Source: Pararhizobium antarcticum (lineage in GTDB: Bacteria; Pseudomonadota; Alphaproteobacteria; Rhizobiales; Rhizobiaceae). Taken from it: 64,000 nt of DNA. Under the pieces are notes generated by a model that had not been told where the DNA came from, ran no database searches, and saw only the letters and a list, made by a program, of their open reading frames with translations. Below, piece after piece: positions 36,321 through 44,851 of this stretch. A program made the position numbers and the translations under genes. Position 1 is the first letter of the stretch. Each line of letters opens with the position of its first letter. The DNA lies in the NCBI RefSeq assembly GCF_001885585.1, contig NZ_LSRP01000057.1, positions 1-64,000 of the forward strand, read 5' to 3'.

Positions 36321-37082
36321 TCAGACGTAGCGGACCTCGACGCCCAGCTTGTCCAGCCGGTTCCGGATGCCGTGCGGCATGCCGGTGTCGGTGATGATGA
36401 GATCGACCCGGGACAGGGAAAAGGCCTTGGAGGAGGCGCCGATATCAAATTTGCTGGAATCCGCCACAAGAATGACACGCCGCGCCATGCGCACCAGATT
36501 GCGCTTGGTGCGAGCAATGTCCTCGGAGACGTCGACGACATCGAAGGACTGATCGATCGCATGGGCGCTGACGAAGGCCTGATGCGCCACCAGTCCGCCC
36601 ACGGCCTTGTCGGAATCCGAGACGATCGTGCTGACCGTACTGGGAAACACCCGGCCGCCGATCATGTGCACGTCCAGGCCCGGGCGATACATCAGATGCT
36701 GGGCAATGTTCATTGCCGTGGTCGCCACCACGACATTGGTCACCGGCGGCATCTGCATGGCGAGTTGCAGAAGTGTCGAGCCGCTGTCGAACACCACGGA
36801 CTGATTGTCGATGATCTGGCGAGCGGCCATCTGCGCGATCCGCCGCTTGGCGTCGAAATTGCGGTTCATGCGTTCTTCGAAGGCGGCCGCAGGCGATCCG
36901 GACGGCAGGGCTATGGCCCCCCCATGGGTTTTGATCAGTTGCTTCTTGGCATCCAGTATTTCCAGGTCGGAGCGGATGGTCACTTCCGAGACGCCGAAGT
37001 TCTCCGCAAGCTGGGTGGTGCGCGCCTGGCCGGTGCGTTGAAGTTCCAGCATGATCTGGTGTCGCCGTTGTTCTGCAAGCAT
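36321..37082 (-). CDS. DeoR family transcriptional regulator
   Basis: GlpR/DeoR-type repressor, 253 aa. The N-terminal winged helix-turn-helix is RRHQIMLELQRTGQARTTQLA with FGVSEVTIRSDLEIL, and the sensor domain carries FDSGSTLLQLA, DKAVGGLVAHQAF and VILVADSSKFD, which bind sugar phosphates in relatives. It is divergent from a class I aldolase and PfkB kinase, and is the probable regulator of that module. A perfect palindrome of the DeoR type lies just upstream. Confidence 0.93.
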   Translation of the reverse strand: MLAEQRRHQIMLELQRTGQARTTQLAENFGVSEVTIRSDLEILDAKKQLIKTHGGAIALPSGSPAAAFEERMNRNFDAKRRIAQMAARQIIDNQSVVFDSGSTLLQLAMQMPPVTNVVVATTAMNIAQHLMYRPGLDVHMIGGRVFPSTVSTIVSDSDKAVGGLVAHQAFVSAHAIDQSFDVVDVSEDIARTKRNLVRMARRVILVADSSKFDIGASSKAFSLSRVDLIITDTGMPHGIRNRLDKLGVEVRYV

Positions 37083-37123
37083 GTGTGATCCCGAATGCTG
37101 TTCGATCCGCTGTGCTCGTCAAC

Positions 37124-37138
37124 TTTCGAAAATCGAAA
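37124..37138. promoter_or_regulatory. Candidate DeoR operator
   Basis: Perfect palindrome TTTCGA-AAA-TCGAAA, 42 bases before the DeoR start, in the divergent gap. TTTCG/CGAAA half-sites recur near 37224 (ACGAAAG) and 37258 (TTTCGAG), closer to the aldolase gene, which suggests several binding positions. Assignment to this regulator is inferred. Confidence 0.55.
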
Positions 37139-37313
37139 TGTCTAAAGCCGACTTGCACGGATTTCTGGCGGTCTGATGTATTTTTTTGCCGTGGTTGTGC
37201 TGAGGAGGATAGCCTGAAATCAAAACGAAAGAAATCGGAATATTGAGTATTGTTTTACTTTCGAGTTAGGGTCTCTCAACGCTTGCACCAACTTCATGAA
37301 GGGATACCCTGTT

Positions 37314-38114
37314 ATGGGCCTCGGAACCAAAATTCGCCTGTCACGCCTGTTCTCGCATTCCTCCGGAAATCTGTTCGGTGGCGCGGTCGATCACTTCGTC
37401 GGTTACGGCAATGTCCGCGAAGGCGGCCTTGCGGATCTGCCGGGCGCGCTGGCCCGGGTCATGGCGGGGCAGCCGGACTATATCAGCATCCAGCCCGGCG
37501 CTGCGCGTCATCTGTGGTCGGCCTATGCCGGCAAGGCGGCGCTGGTCATCCAGGCCGGCTGCTTCACGGCGGATGACCGGATTAGCCAGTTGATCGCGAC
37601 GCCGGAAGATGCCGTGCGTTACGGTGCCGATGCCCTGGCCGTCGCCATTCCGGTGCGCGGCGATACCGAGGGCCATTATATTCGCTGGCTCACTGATACC
37701 GTGAATGCCGCCGCCCGCTTTGAAATGCCTGTCGTCGCCCACGTCTATCCGCGCGATTACAAGCAAGGCGGCAAGATCGTCTTCACGCCCGACGAAATCG
37801 CCTATGCGGTGCGGATCGGCTTCGAGACCGGCGTTGATGTGATCAAGGTTGGTTATACGGGCGATTTTGACTCCTTCCAGGAAACCGTGGCGACCTGCCC
37901 GGTTCCGATCGTCATTGCCGGCGGTCCGAAGACGGATACGCTCCTCGGTGCGCTGACCCAGACATCGGACGCGCTTCGCGCCGGGGCGAAGGGTGCCGTG
38001 GTCGGACGCAATCTGTGGGGGCATGGGGATACGACAATGGCTGCACGGGCCTTCAAGTTCGTCATTCACGACGGCCTGTCCGCGGAAAAGGCGCTTGCAG
38101 CAGCAGGCGCCTGA
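37314..38114 (+). CDS. Class I aldolase, DeoC/LacD superfamily (archaeal FBA-like)
   Basis: Schiff-base aldolase, 266 aa from the ATG at 37314 (AAGGGA upstream). Family residues: MPVVAHVYPRDY, where archaeal-type fructose-bisphosphate aldolases carry the catalytic Tyr, DVIKVGYTGD with the Schiff-base Lys, and the phosphate-binding ends VIAGGPKTDT and GAVVGRNLWG. Relatives include archaeal fructose-bisphosphate aldolase and LsrF. Two bases plus a codon separate it from the PfkB kinase, so the two likely split one phosphorylated sugar. The exact substrate is unknown. Confidence 0.85.
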   Translation: MGLGTKIRLSRLFSHSSGNLFGGAVDHFVGYGNVREGGLADLPGALARVMAGQPDYISIQPGAARHLWSAYAGKAALVIQAGCFTADDRISQLIATPEDAVRYGADALAVAIPVRGDTEGHYIRWLTDTVNAAARFEMPVVAHVYPRDYKQGGKIVFTPDEIAYAVRIGFETGVDVIKVGYTGDFDSFQETVATCPVPIVIAGGPKTDTLLGALTQTSDALRAGAKGAVVGRNLWGHGDTTMAARAFKFVIHDGLSAEKALAAAGA

Positions 38115-38117
38115 TCC

Positions 38118-39062
38118 GTGACCCGCGCACTTCAGGTTCTCGGTTTCGGTGCTCTCGCGGTTGACGACCTCATCTATGTCGATCGCCCCTTGAGCGCCGG
38201 CAAGGGAAAGGTCACCAATCGGACGCGCGACCACGGCGGCAACGTGGCCACGGCCCTGGTGGCTGTAGCCCGGCTGGGTGGGCGCGCCGGCTTCATCGGC
38301 TGGCTGAGCGACGCGCCGTCGACCGATATGGGTGGCCTCGAACTTGAAAGGCAAGGGGTCGATATATCCTTCGCGCCGCGTCGTTCCGATGCAAGGCCGA
38401 TCCGCTCGGTCATCACCGTTGGGCCTGACGGGGACCGGTTTATTGCCTATGATGACGATGTGCCGCACGGAACCTCCGATGCGCTTTCGAATGATGTGCT
38501 GGCGCAAGCCCAGGTCCTGCTGATCGATGGCTATGCGACGCATGGCGAGGCGATCGTTGCCCGCGCCCGTGCGTTGGGTCTGGCGGTCGTCGCCGATATC
38601 GAATGGACGGTCGGCCCAGCAACCGGTCGTTTGCTGGATCTGTCCGACCATCTTGTGCTGCCCCTGGCGTTTGCGCAGGCCAGTACCGGGGAAGGCGATG
38701 TGACGGCAATCCTGAACAACCTTTGGTCGGAGGGACGCTCTGCCGTGGTTCTGACCGATGGAGACAGAGGCGCCTTTGTCCGGCAGAAGGACGACGTTGT
38801 CTTCTGGCACGTCCCGGCCCACCCGGTCACGGCCGTGGATACGACGGGCGCCGGCGATTGCTTTCACGGGGCCTATGCATTTTCCCTTACGCAAGGGAAG
38901 TCACCGGTCGAGAGCGTTCTTTTCGCCAGCGCTGCTGCGGCGATCTCGGTAACCGGGCGGGGTGGCCGCATGGCTTTGCCGGATCACGCAACCTGTGTTG
39001 CATGGATGGCCGGCGAACAGGCGCCGGCGCCGCAGCCGATTGGGCCCGCGGCCCTGGAATGA
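38118..39062 (+). CDS. PfkB family sugar kinase
   Basis: Ribokinase-fold kinase, 314 aa. Features: N-terminal LGFGALAVDDLIYVD, HGGNVATALVAVARLGG (sugar-binding loop), and signature DTTGAGDCFHGAYAF with the catalytic Asp. The start is GTG at 38118, three bases after the aldolase stop. With the aldolase it probably makes and cleaves a ketose-1-phosphate or bisphosphate. It differs clearly from the other PfkB kinase of the window at 26.7 kb, so the two serve different sugars. Confidence 0.88.
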   Translation: MTRALQVLGFGALAVDDLIYVDRPLSAGKGKVTNRTRDHGGNVATALVAVARLGGRAGFIGWLSDAPSTDMGGLELERQGVDISFAPRRSDARPIRSVITVGPDGDRFIAYDDDVPHGTSDALSNDVLAQAQVLLIDGYATHGEAIVARARALGLAVVADIEWTVGPATGRLLDLSDHLVLPLAFAQASTGEGDVTAILNNLWSEGRSAVVLTDGDRGAFVRQKDDVVFWHVPAHPVTAVDTTGAGDCFHGAYAFSLTQGKSPVESVLFASAAAAISVTGRGGRMALPDHATCVAWMAGEQAPAPQPIGPAALE

Positions 39063-39153
39063 ACATCCGTTACAGTCGATCCTGGGAGGGGACGGCATTT
39101 CGGGATGCGAGACGAGCCGAGAATTTGGTGTTTTATCATTGGGAGGATGTGAC

Positions 39154-40299
39154 GTGGCCGTTGTTGTGCTGGACAAGATCTGCAAGACCTTCGGAACGAA
39201 TTTCCACGCGATCAAGGACCTGAGCCTGACGATCAACGATGGCGAGTTTCTGATTCTGGTCGGACCTTCGGGCTGCGGGAAATCGACCGCCTTGCGCATG
39301 ATTGCCGGGCTTGAGGAGATCACCAGCGGTACTCTCAGCATCGGCGGCGAGAATGTCGAGGATCTGGCACCGAAGGACCGGGACATTGCGATGGTCTTTC
39401 AGAACTATGCCCTGTATCCGCATATGACCGTCTCCGAAAACATTGCCTTTTCGATGAAGCTTGCAGGCAAGAGCAAGGCCGAACGGACGAAGCGCGTCAA
39501 CGAAATTGCAAAGATCCTGCAATTGCAGACACTGCTCGACAGCAAGCCGGCAGCCCTTTCCGGCGGCCAGCGCCAAAGGGTGGCGATGGGGCGGGCGATG
39601 GTTCGCGAACCTGCGGCCTTTCTGATGGACGAACCCCTGTCGAACCTCGATGCCAAGCTGCGCGTGCAGATGCGCGCCGAAATCGCCAGCCTGCAACGGC
39701 AGCTCGGGGTGACGACGATCTATGTGACGCACGACCAGACGGAAGCCCTGACCATGGGTGATCGGGTCGCCGTGCTGAAGGGTGGCATCCTGCAGCAGGT
39801 CGATACGCCCAAGACCCTGTACAACCGGCCGGTCAACGCGTTTGTCGCCGGTTTCATCGGTTCGCCGTCGATGAACCTGTTCGAGGGCCGCCTCGAAGGT
39901 GACAGGATCCATCTGCCGGCCTTTTCGATCCCGGTGCCACCCAGCGCTTTCGAGCGTTCGCCCCGTCTCGCCAGCTTCGATGGCAAGACGATCATTTTCG
40001 GTATCCGCCCGGAAGATCTCTATGACAGCAGCCTGGTGTCCGGATCGCAGCATGCAACGATCCCGGCCATGGTGAAAACCATCGAGGAGCTGGGTTCCGA
40101 ACTCATCGTGCATCTGGGTATCGACGCGGTCCGGATCGATTCCGGCGATCCGGATGCCGTCGAGGATCTGAGTGGGGCTGCAAACGCCGTTGCGAAGTTC
40201 GAATCCGTCAGCGCAGTCCAATCCGGCGCGTCGATCAATCTGGCGATCGATGTCGCCAAGCTGCATTTCTTCGACCCTCAGACGCATCTGGCGATTTGA
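39154..40299 (+). CDS. CUT1-family sugar ABC transporter ATPase (MalK/UgpC-like)
   Basis: ATP-binding protein of 381 aa with Walker [14 protein letters not shown]-loop [13 protein letters not shown], signature [14 protein letters not shown], Walker [16 protein letters not shown], and a C-terminal TOBE regulatory half with FGIRPEDLYD. The start is GTG at 39154, with GGGAGGA six bases upstream; the open frame extends to 38962 but overlaps the kinase gene. The cognate binding protein and permeases are 1.3 kb further on, behind an unknown gene and a long gap, so the transporter is split into two transcription blocks. Confidence 0.92.
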   Translation: MAVVVLDKICKTFGTNFHAIKDLSLTINDGEFLILVGPSGCGKSTALRMIAGLEEITSGTLSIGGENVEDLAPKDRDIAMVFQNYALYPHMTVSENIAFSMKLAGKSKAERTKRVNEIAKILQLQTLLDSKPAALSGGQRQRVAMGRAMVREPAAFLMDEPLSNLDAKLRVQMRAEIASLQRQLGVTTIYVTHDQTEALTMGDRVAVLKGGILQQVDTPKTLYNRPVNAFVAGFIGSPSMNLFEGRLEGDRIHLPAFSIPVPPSAFERSPRLASFDGKTIIFGIRPEDLYDSSLVSGSQHATIPAMVKTIEELGSELIVHLGIDAVRIDSGDPDAVEDLSGAANAVAKFESVSAVQSGASINLAIDVAKLHFFDPQTHLAI

Positions 40300-40366
40300 C
40301 TTCGAACAGCGCAACCTTCAGAGGATACAGACACCGCCAATCCTGTATAGCCCGGACAGAAATTTC

Positions 40367-40885
40367 ATGAATGTTGCCCGTTACGCTGATGCCATCGCGG
40401 ACCTGAGGATATTGTTTACCGATCTGGACCGCATGTCGGAACAGTTCCAGACATTCGATGTGCGGTTGGAACTGGCCGCGGCCGGGAACCTTGTTGTTTA
40501 CGAGACCAGGCGGCGCAAGGGTCAGACGGATAGTCTGTATTATGGTCGTCCGGCAGCCACCGGCCAGAATCAGCAGATATCACAGGCAACTGCGTTTTCG
40601 GCCATCGATCGGTTTTTCGCGCTGGGGCAGTTTGTTGCGCTGACCGGCGCGATGGCGACTGGCAGTGCTTCCGCCCCTCACGCCGTCAACGCGCAATATC
40701 CGCACTGCGCCGTCAATTTTTCCTACCGCAAAAAAGGTCAGCCCGTGGCGCGATCCATGCTGATGGTGTTCATTGGATTCAATGATGAAGCCGACCTGAC
40801 GCAGTTTTTAGCCGCAATGGATGACGTGTCCGCGCTCGTATCGAAGCGACCGCACCATGCGCCCAAGGAGCATGAGTGGACCTGA
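40367..40885 (+). CDS. Hypothetical protein, 172 aa, unknown family
   Basis: I do not recognise this protein. From the ATG at 40367 it encodes 172 aa, soluble, no signal peptide or membrane segment, with a charged N-terminal helix (IADLRILFTDLDRMSEQFQ), a middle containing ETRRRKGQTDSLYYG and a C-terminal hydrophobic strand MLMVFIGFNDEADLTQFL. It sits 67 bases after the ABC ATPase gene on the same strand and inside a split sugar-transport operon, so it may be co-expressed. The frame is open upstream to 40172, within the ATPase gene. No ribosome site is strong. Confidence 0.6.
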   Translation: MNVARYADAIADLRILFTDLDRMSEQFQTFDVRLELAAAGNLVVYETRRRKGQTDSLYYGRPAATGQNQQISQATAFSAIDRFFALGQFVALTGAMATGSASAPHAVNAQYPHCAVNFSYRKKGQPVARSMLMVFIGFNDEADLTQFLAAMDDVSALVSKRPHHAPKEHEWT

Positions 40886-41345
40886 GGGCGAAGACGCAGC
40901 CGTTCCGGCTGGAGAGCGACAGGGCAACGACCTTGTCGATCGCGCCCGGTCCGGTAATCGCGTCATCCGTGTCGCGCCGAACAATCAGCAGGTCGATGGC
41001 CACTTCACGCAGTCCGCGTTCGCCAAGCCTACATCGGGCAGGGGCTCGCCGGTGTACCGGTCGATAAAGCGGAGCGATGGCGCAAACGATACGCACCAGT
41101 CTTGCCCTGTCTGCGCAATCGCTGCCAGTTTGAATGTTCCGTTTTATCCGTCTGAAATTTCGTTCCTGGCGCTGTTTGCAAAGCGGCAGTTGCCCCGGCA
41201 GGCGTGAAACGTTCTGGCCCGTCTTGGTCAAGGCCCTGTGTTCCTGCATATCCGGTAAACCTTTGGGGTGGCCTCTGCAGCACATGCCCGTTCTCCCCCG
41301 GCAGGCTTTGATTTTTTTGCTTTTGGATAAGCAGACTTTCATTTA

Positions 41346-41359
41346 TTTACGAACGTAAA
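41346..41359. promoter_or_regulatory. Palindromic candidate operator upstream of the CUT1 binding protein
   Basis: TTTACG-AA-CGTAAA, perfect 6-bp arms, in an AT-rich stretch about 220 bases before the binding-protein start. The regulator is unknown; it differs from the DeoR palindrome at 37124. Confidence 0.4.
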
Positions 41360-41498
41360 GAAAAAATGCTTCGCGTGCGATGCACAAATGAACGAAACGA
41401 ACCTGCAGGAAAATTCATTATATTCATATATATCAATGTATTATGCGTATTTCACTGCAACATGAATTCTACAAAGTGTTGGTGATTGCAGTTCTTCG

Positions 41499-41527
41499 TT
41501 GACACAAACTGTGGAAAGGATCCTACT
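41499..41527 (+). promoter_or_regulatory. Probable sigma-70 promoter of the CUT1 binding-protein operon
   Basis: TTGACA (41499-41504), 17-base spacer, CCTACT (41522-41527), about 55 bases before the ATG at 41581. The -35 is perfect, the -10 weak. Confidence 0.4.
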
Positions 41528-41580
41528 TCGATTGCGATCTGGGAGGATCGAGCCAGGTATAGGTCCCATGGGAGGGAAAC

Positions 41581-42834
41581 ATGAACGTCAGAAAATATCT
41601 TGCGACGATGAAGTCGGCTGCGGCTGTCTGGGCACTGTGCACGACCTGTGCCTTTGCCGAGACCAATATCGAGTTCATCCAGTGGTGGGAGCCGGAAATG
41701 CCGGCCGGTGCCCTGCGCGGCATCATGGATGATTTTGAGGCTGCCAATCCCGGCATCAAGGTCAAGCTTGTCAGCGGCCCCTATTCCTCGACGCGCGACC
41801 AGATCGTCGTCGGTGCGGCATCGGGGACGCTCAGCGATGTCGTCGGGCTCGACGGCGCCTGGGTCAACGGCCTTTCAAAGCAGGGCGCCATCGCGTCGAT
41901 GGACAGCCTGATGGCCGATGCCAAGTATGACCAGAGCCAGATCGCCGATATCGTCAAGGTCAACGGCCAGAGCGTCATGTTCCCGCTCGCCTCGTTCGTC
42001 TACCCGGTCTTCGTCAATCTGGACATGGCCAAGGCTGCCGGCATCGAAACGATGCCGACAACGCGCACCGAATTTGCGGCTGCCGCCAAGAAGATGACCA
42101 ATGCCGACAAGAACGAGTATGGCTGGGTCCTGCCGCTGGCGCTGCAGAACCCGGGCGGCATCCAGAACGATGTCATGTCCTGGGTCTGGGCCTCGGGTGC
42201 GTCGATGCTGAAGGATGGCCAGCCCGATCTGGAAAACGAGGCGGTCGTCGGAACGCTCGAATACATCAAGGCACTGCAGGATGATGGCGTCATCTCGCCC
42301 GGTATCTTCGCCAAGAAGGAGCAGGACAAGGTCGAGGAATTCGTCAACGGCCGTGTCGGCATGATGGTCGACTCGCTTGCGCACATCAACCTGATCCGCG
42401 AACGCAATGCCAAGCTGAACTTCGGCATCTCGGCCTTGCCGGCCGTTGACGGTTATACCGGCAAGCGCGGACTGCCCTACGCCTCCTGGGGCATCGGCAT
42501 CAGCGACAGCAGCGAGCACAAGGCGGAAGCCTGGAAGCTCGTCGAATATCTGATGAGCCCGGAGGTCAATGGTCGTCTGGTGTCCATCGCCAACGCCTTT
42601 CCCGGCAACGTGAACGCCAAGCCCGATTTCTCGAAGTCGGACCCGCTCTTTGAGGAAGCCTTCAAGATCTTCCAGAGCGGCACCCTGGCCAATGAGTTCG
42701 TCGGCCTTCCGGTTGCCGAAGACCTGATGCGCGACATGAATGTCGAGGTTCAGAAGATGTTCGATGGCCAGCAGACTGCAAAGGAAGCGGCTGCCAACAC
42801 GCAGAAGCAATGGCTGGTTGAATTCGCCAAGTAG
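41581..42834 (+). CDS. CUT1-family sugar ABC transporter, periplasmic binding protein
   Basis: Family 1 extracellular solute-binding protein, 417 aa, with a signal peptide ending about residue 27 (TCAFAE). The mature protein starts with IEFIQWWEPEMP and shows PGIKVKLVSGPYSS, VFVNLDMAKAAGI, FVNGRVGMMVDS and GLPYASWGIGISD, as in maltose/multiple-sugar binders. GGGAGG lies upstream of the ATG. It is followed by two MalF/MalG-type permeases; the ATPase is encoded upstream at 39.2 kb. The ligand is not predictable, but an oligosaccharide or glycoside is typical for CUT1. Confidence 0.92.
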   Translation: MNVRKYLATMKSAAAVWALCTTCAFAETNIEFIQWWEPEMPAGALRGIMDDFEAANPGIKVKLVSGPYSSTRDQIVVGAASGTLSDVVGLDGAWVNGLSKQGAIASMDSLMADAKYDQSQIADIVKVNGQSVMFPLASFVYPVFVNLDMAKAAGIETMPTTRTEFAAAAKKMTNADKNEYGWVLPLALQNPGGIQNDVMSWVWASGASMLKDGQPDLENEAVVGTLEYIKALQDDGVISPGIFAKKEQDKVEEFVNGRVGMMVDSLAHINLIRERNAKLNFGISALPAVDGYTGKRGLPYASWGIGISDSSEHKAEAWKLVEYLMSPEVNGRLVSIANAFPGNVNAKPDFSKSDPLFEEAFKIFQSGTLANEFVGLPVAEDLMRDMNVEVQKMFDGQQTAKEAAANTQKQWLVEFAK

Positions 42835-42931
42835 ACACGGCTGAAAACGGTCTGGCAGCGCGGCGCGTCGTGTCGCGCTGCCACGACGCACCTCCACCGA
42901 TCCATCATGACCAAGTGGAAAATCACCTCTG

Positions 42932-43900
42932 ATGAACAGCGCCAATGACATTCTGATGGGAACGCATGCCGGGATGCAAAAGCCCAGCGCCCCAAAGTCG
43001 AGACTCCGCAAGCAGGGCATGCTTTCCTACAAGACGAAAAAGCGGCTGGTGCCCTTCCTTTACGTGGCTCCGGCCGCTTTCCTGTTTTCCTTGCTGATGC
43101 TGTTTCCGATGATCACGGTGTTTCGCTATTCGCTGATGGATGGCGCCATCATGAAGAAGAATGCCGTCTTTGTCGGACTGCAGAACTATGTGACGATTTT
43201 CAGCGATCCGGTCTTCTGGCAATCGGTCGGCCAGACGCTCTATTTCACGGTGATGAGCGTCGTCTTTCACCTTCTCATCGGTCTGGCCTTCGCGCTGCTG
43301 CTCAACACGCAGCGCATCGATCCGACGCTTCGGAGCATCCTGCGGGTCCTCTACATTCTGCCGTGGCTGTTTACGGCTGTGATCATCGCCATCATCTGGC
43401 GGCTGCTGCTCGATCCCAACGGCGTCATCAACAGCATCCTGATCGCGCTCAACATCGTCGACTTCAAGGTCGAGTGGTTCTCGTCGACCAAGACCGCGCT
43501 GCATGCCCTGACATTTGCGAATATCTGGGCCGGCTATCCGCTTTACATGGTCAGCCTTCTGGCCGGGCTGCAGGGCATCCCCAAGGAGCTCTACGAGGCG
43601 GCCGGCATCGACGGCGCCAATGAAGTCCAAAAGTTCCGCTACATCACCATCCCGCAACTGATGCCGATCATCATCAGCATCGCCTTGCTGGACTTCATCT
43701 GGACGATGCAGGTCTTCCCGCTGGTCTGGATGACGACGGGCGGTGGACCGATCCATGCGACCGAGGTGCTGAGCACCTATACCTACAAGCTGGCATTCTC
43801 GAGCTATGAGTTTTCATTGGCTTCGGCGAGCGCGATCTGCATCCTGATCATGTCGATGAGCGTGACATATTTCTACATCAAACATCAGAAGGCCCGGTGA
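42932..43900 (+). CDS. CUT1-family sugar ABC transporter permease (MalF-like)
   Basis: Inner-membrane permease, 322 aa, with a hydrophilic N-terminal tail of about 35 residues and six membrane helices. The first is LYVAAAFLF-like (PFLYVAPAAFLFSLLMLFP), and the EAA loop ELYEAAGIDGANEVQKFRY is near residue 225. It overlaps the next permease by 4 nt. It pairs with it to form the channel for the preceding binding protein. Confidence 0.92.
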   Translation: MNSANDILMGTHAGMQKPSAPKSRLRKQGMLSYKTKKRLVPFLYVAPAAFLFSLLMLFPMITVFRYSLMDGAIMKKNAVFVGLQNYVTIFSDPVFWQSVGQTLYFTVMSVVFHLLIGLAFALLLNTQRIDPTLRSILRVLYILPWLFTAVIIAIIWRLLLDPNGVINSILIALNIVDFKVEWFSSTKTALHALTFANIWAGYPLYMVSLLAGLQGIPKELYEAAGIDGANEVQKFRYITIPQLMPIIISIALLDFIWTMQVFPLVWMTTGGGPIHATEVLSTYTYKLAFSSYEFSLASASAICILIMSMSVTYFYIKHQKAR

Positions 43901-44751
43901 CCACCATGGCAAGACGTTCCTTCACCAAGAGTGCGCTCCCCACCCTCCTGACTTATCTCGGGCTTGGGGTGGGGCTGGTCTTTGCAGGATTTCCGATCCT
44001 GTGGATGTTCTTCACCTCGCTGAAATCCAATACCGAGATCTTCGCATTGCCGCCGCGGCTGCTGCCGGACACGTTCACGAGCGTCGCCTACCTGTCGATC
44101 TTCAATGACCCGACGAAGCTCCGCTTCTTCTTCAACAGCTATCTCGTCGCCGGCGTGGTCACGCTTTTGACGTTGCTGATCGCCGTTCTGACGGCCTACG
44201 GGTTCAGCCGCTATTCGTTCCGGGGAAAGAATACGCTGAACGTCTTCATCATCAGCACGCAGACGGTGCCGCCGATCACGCTTCTCATCCCTTATTTCGG
44301 GATGGTCGTGGCCTTCCGCATCTTCGATACCTATTTTGCGCTGGTGCTGACCTACATGGTCTTCACCCTTCCCTATGCGATCCTGTTGATGACCGGCTAT
44401 CTGAACACCCTGCCGAAGGAGTTGGACGAAGCCGTTCTGGTCGATGGCGGGTCGAGCTGGACGGCGCTGTGGCGGGTCATCGTTCCCTTGTCCGTGCCAG
44501 GCATCGTCGCCACCGCCGTCTATACCTTCCTGCTGTCCTGGAACGAATTCCTGTTCGCGCTGACGCTCACCAAGTCAATGGACATGCGAACGGTTCCCAT
44601 CGGGATCGAAATGCTGATGGGCCAGCACGCGTTTGAATGGAACGAGATGATGGCGATGAGCGTTCTCGGGTCTCTGCCGCTCTTGGTTCTATACCTGATC
44701 GCGCAGCGCTACTTTCTTGCAGGCATGACAGCCGGCTCCGTCAAGAGTTAG
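43897..44751 (+). CDS. CUT1-family sugar ABC transporter permease (MalG-like)
   Basis: Second permease, 284 aa, six membrane helices, with the EAA loop ELDEAVLVDGGSSWTALWR and C-terminal family end QRYFLAGMTAGSVKS. The GTG at 43897 overlaps the previous stop (GTGA) and has AGAAGG four bases upstream; the ATG at 43906 is an alternative. Last gene of the transporter block, convergent with the aldose 1-epimerase gene. Confidence 0.92.
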   Translation: MTTMARRSFTKSALPTLLTYLGLGVGLVFAGFPILWMFFTSLKSNTEIFALPPRLLPDTFTSVAYLSIFNDPTKLRFFFNSYLVAGVVTLLTLLIAVLTAYGFSRYSFRGKNTLNVFIISTQTVPPITLLIPYFGMVVAFRIFDTYFALVLTYMVFTLPYAILLMTGYLNTLPKELDEAVLVDGGSSWTALWRVIVPLSVPGIVATAVYTFLLSWNEFLFALTLTKSMDMRTVPIGIEMLMGQHAFEWNEMMAMSVLGSLPLLVLYLIAQRYFLAGMTAGSVKS

Positions 44752-44821
44752 GATCGCGCAGGATCGTGCCTTCGGTCAGGAGAGCCCTGCCGCTCTTTCG
44801 CCCGTCGATCGGCCGAGGCTC

Positions 44822-44851
44822 CGGATTACGTCTTGGAGAAGACGTAATCCG
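44822..44851. repeat. Perfect hairpin at the end of the aldose 1-epimerase gene
   Basis: Thirteen-base-pair perfect stem (44822-44834 with 44839-44851) and GGAG loop, covering the epimerase stop codon between two convergent genes. No T-run follows on either strand, so it is not a classical terminator, but it could stabilise or delimit the 3' ends. Confidence 0.6.

Larger units (their letters stand above)
40886..41580. other. Long non-coding gap inside the CUT1 transporter locus
   Basis: About 695 bases. The first 400 are GC-rich and contain open frames on both strands that resemble no family I know; a minus-strand frame (40779-41342) may be a decayed gene remnant. From about 41300 the sequence turns AT-rich and carries a palindrome at 41346-41359 and a promoter-like pair at 41499-41527 in front of the binding-protein gene. 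Confidence 0.55.

Noticed and set aside
40779-41342. 187-codon minus-strand frame in the transporter gap
   Set aside because: No motif, no ribosome site, overlaps the end of the 172-aa gene; at most a decayed remnant, so not called as a gene.
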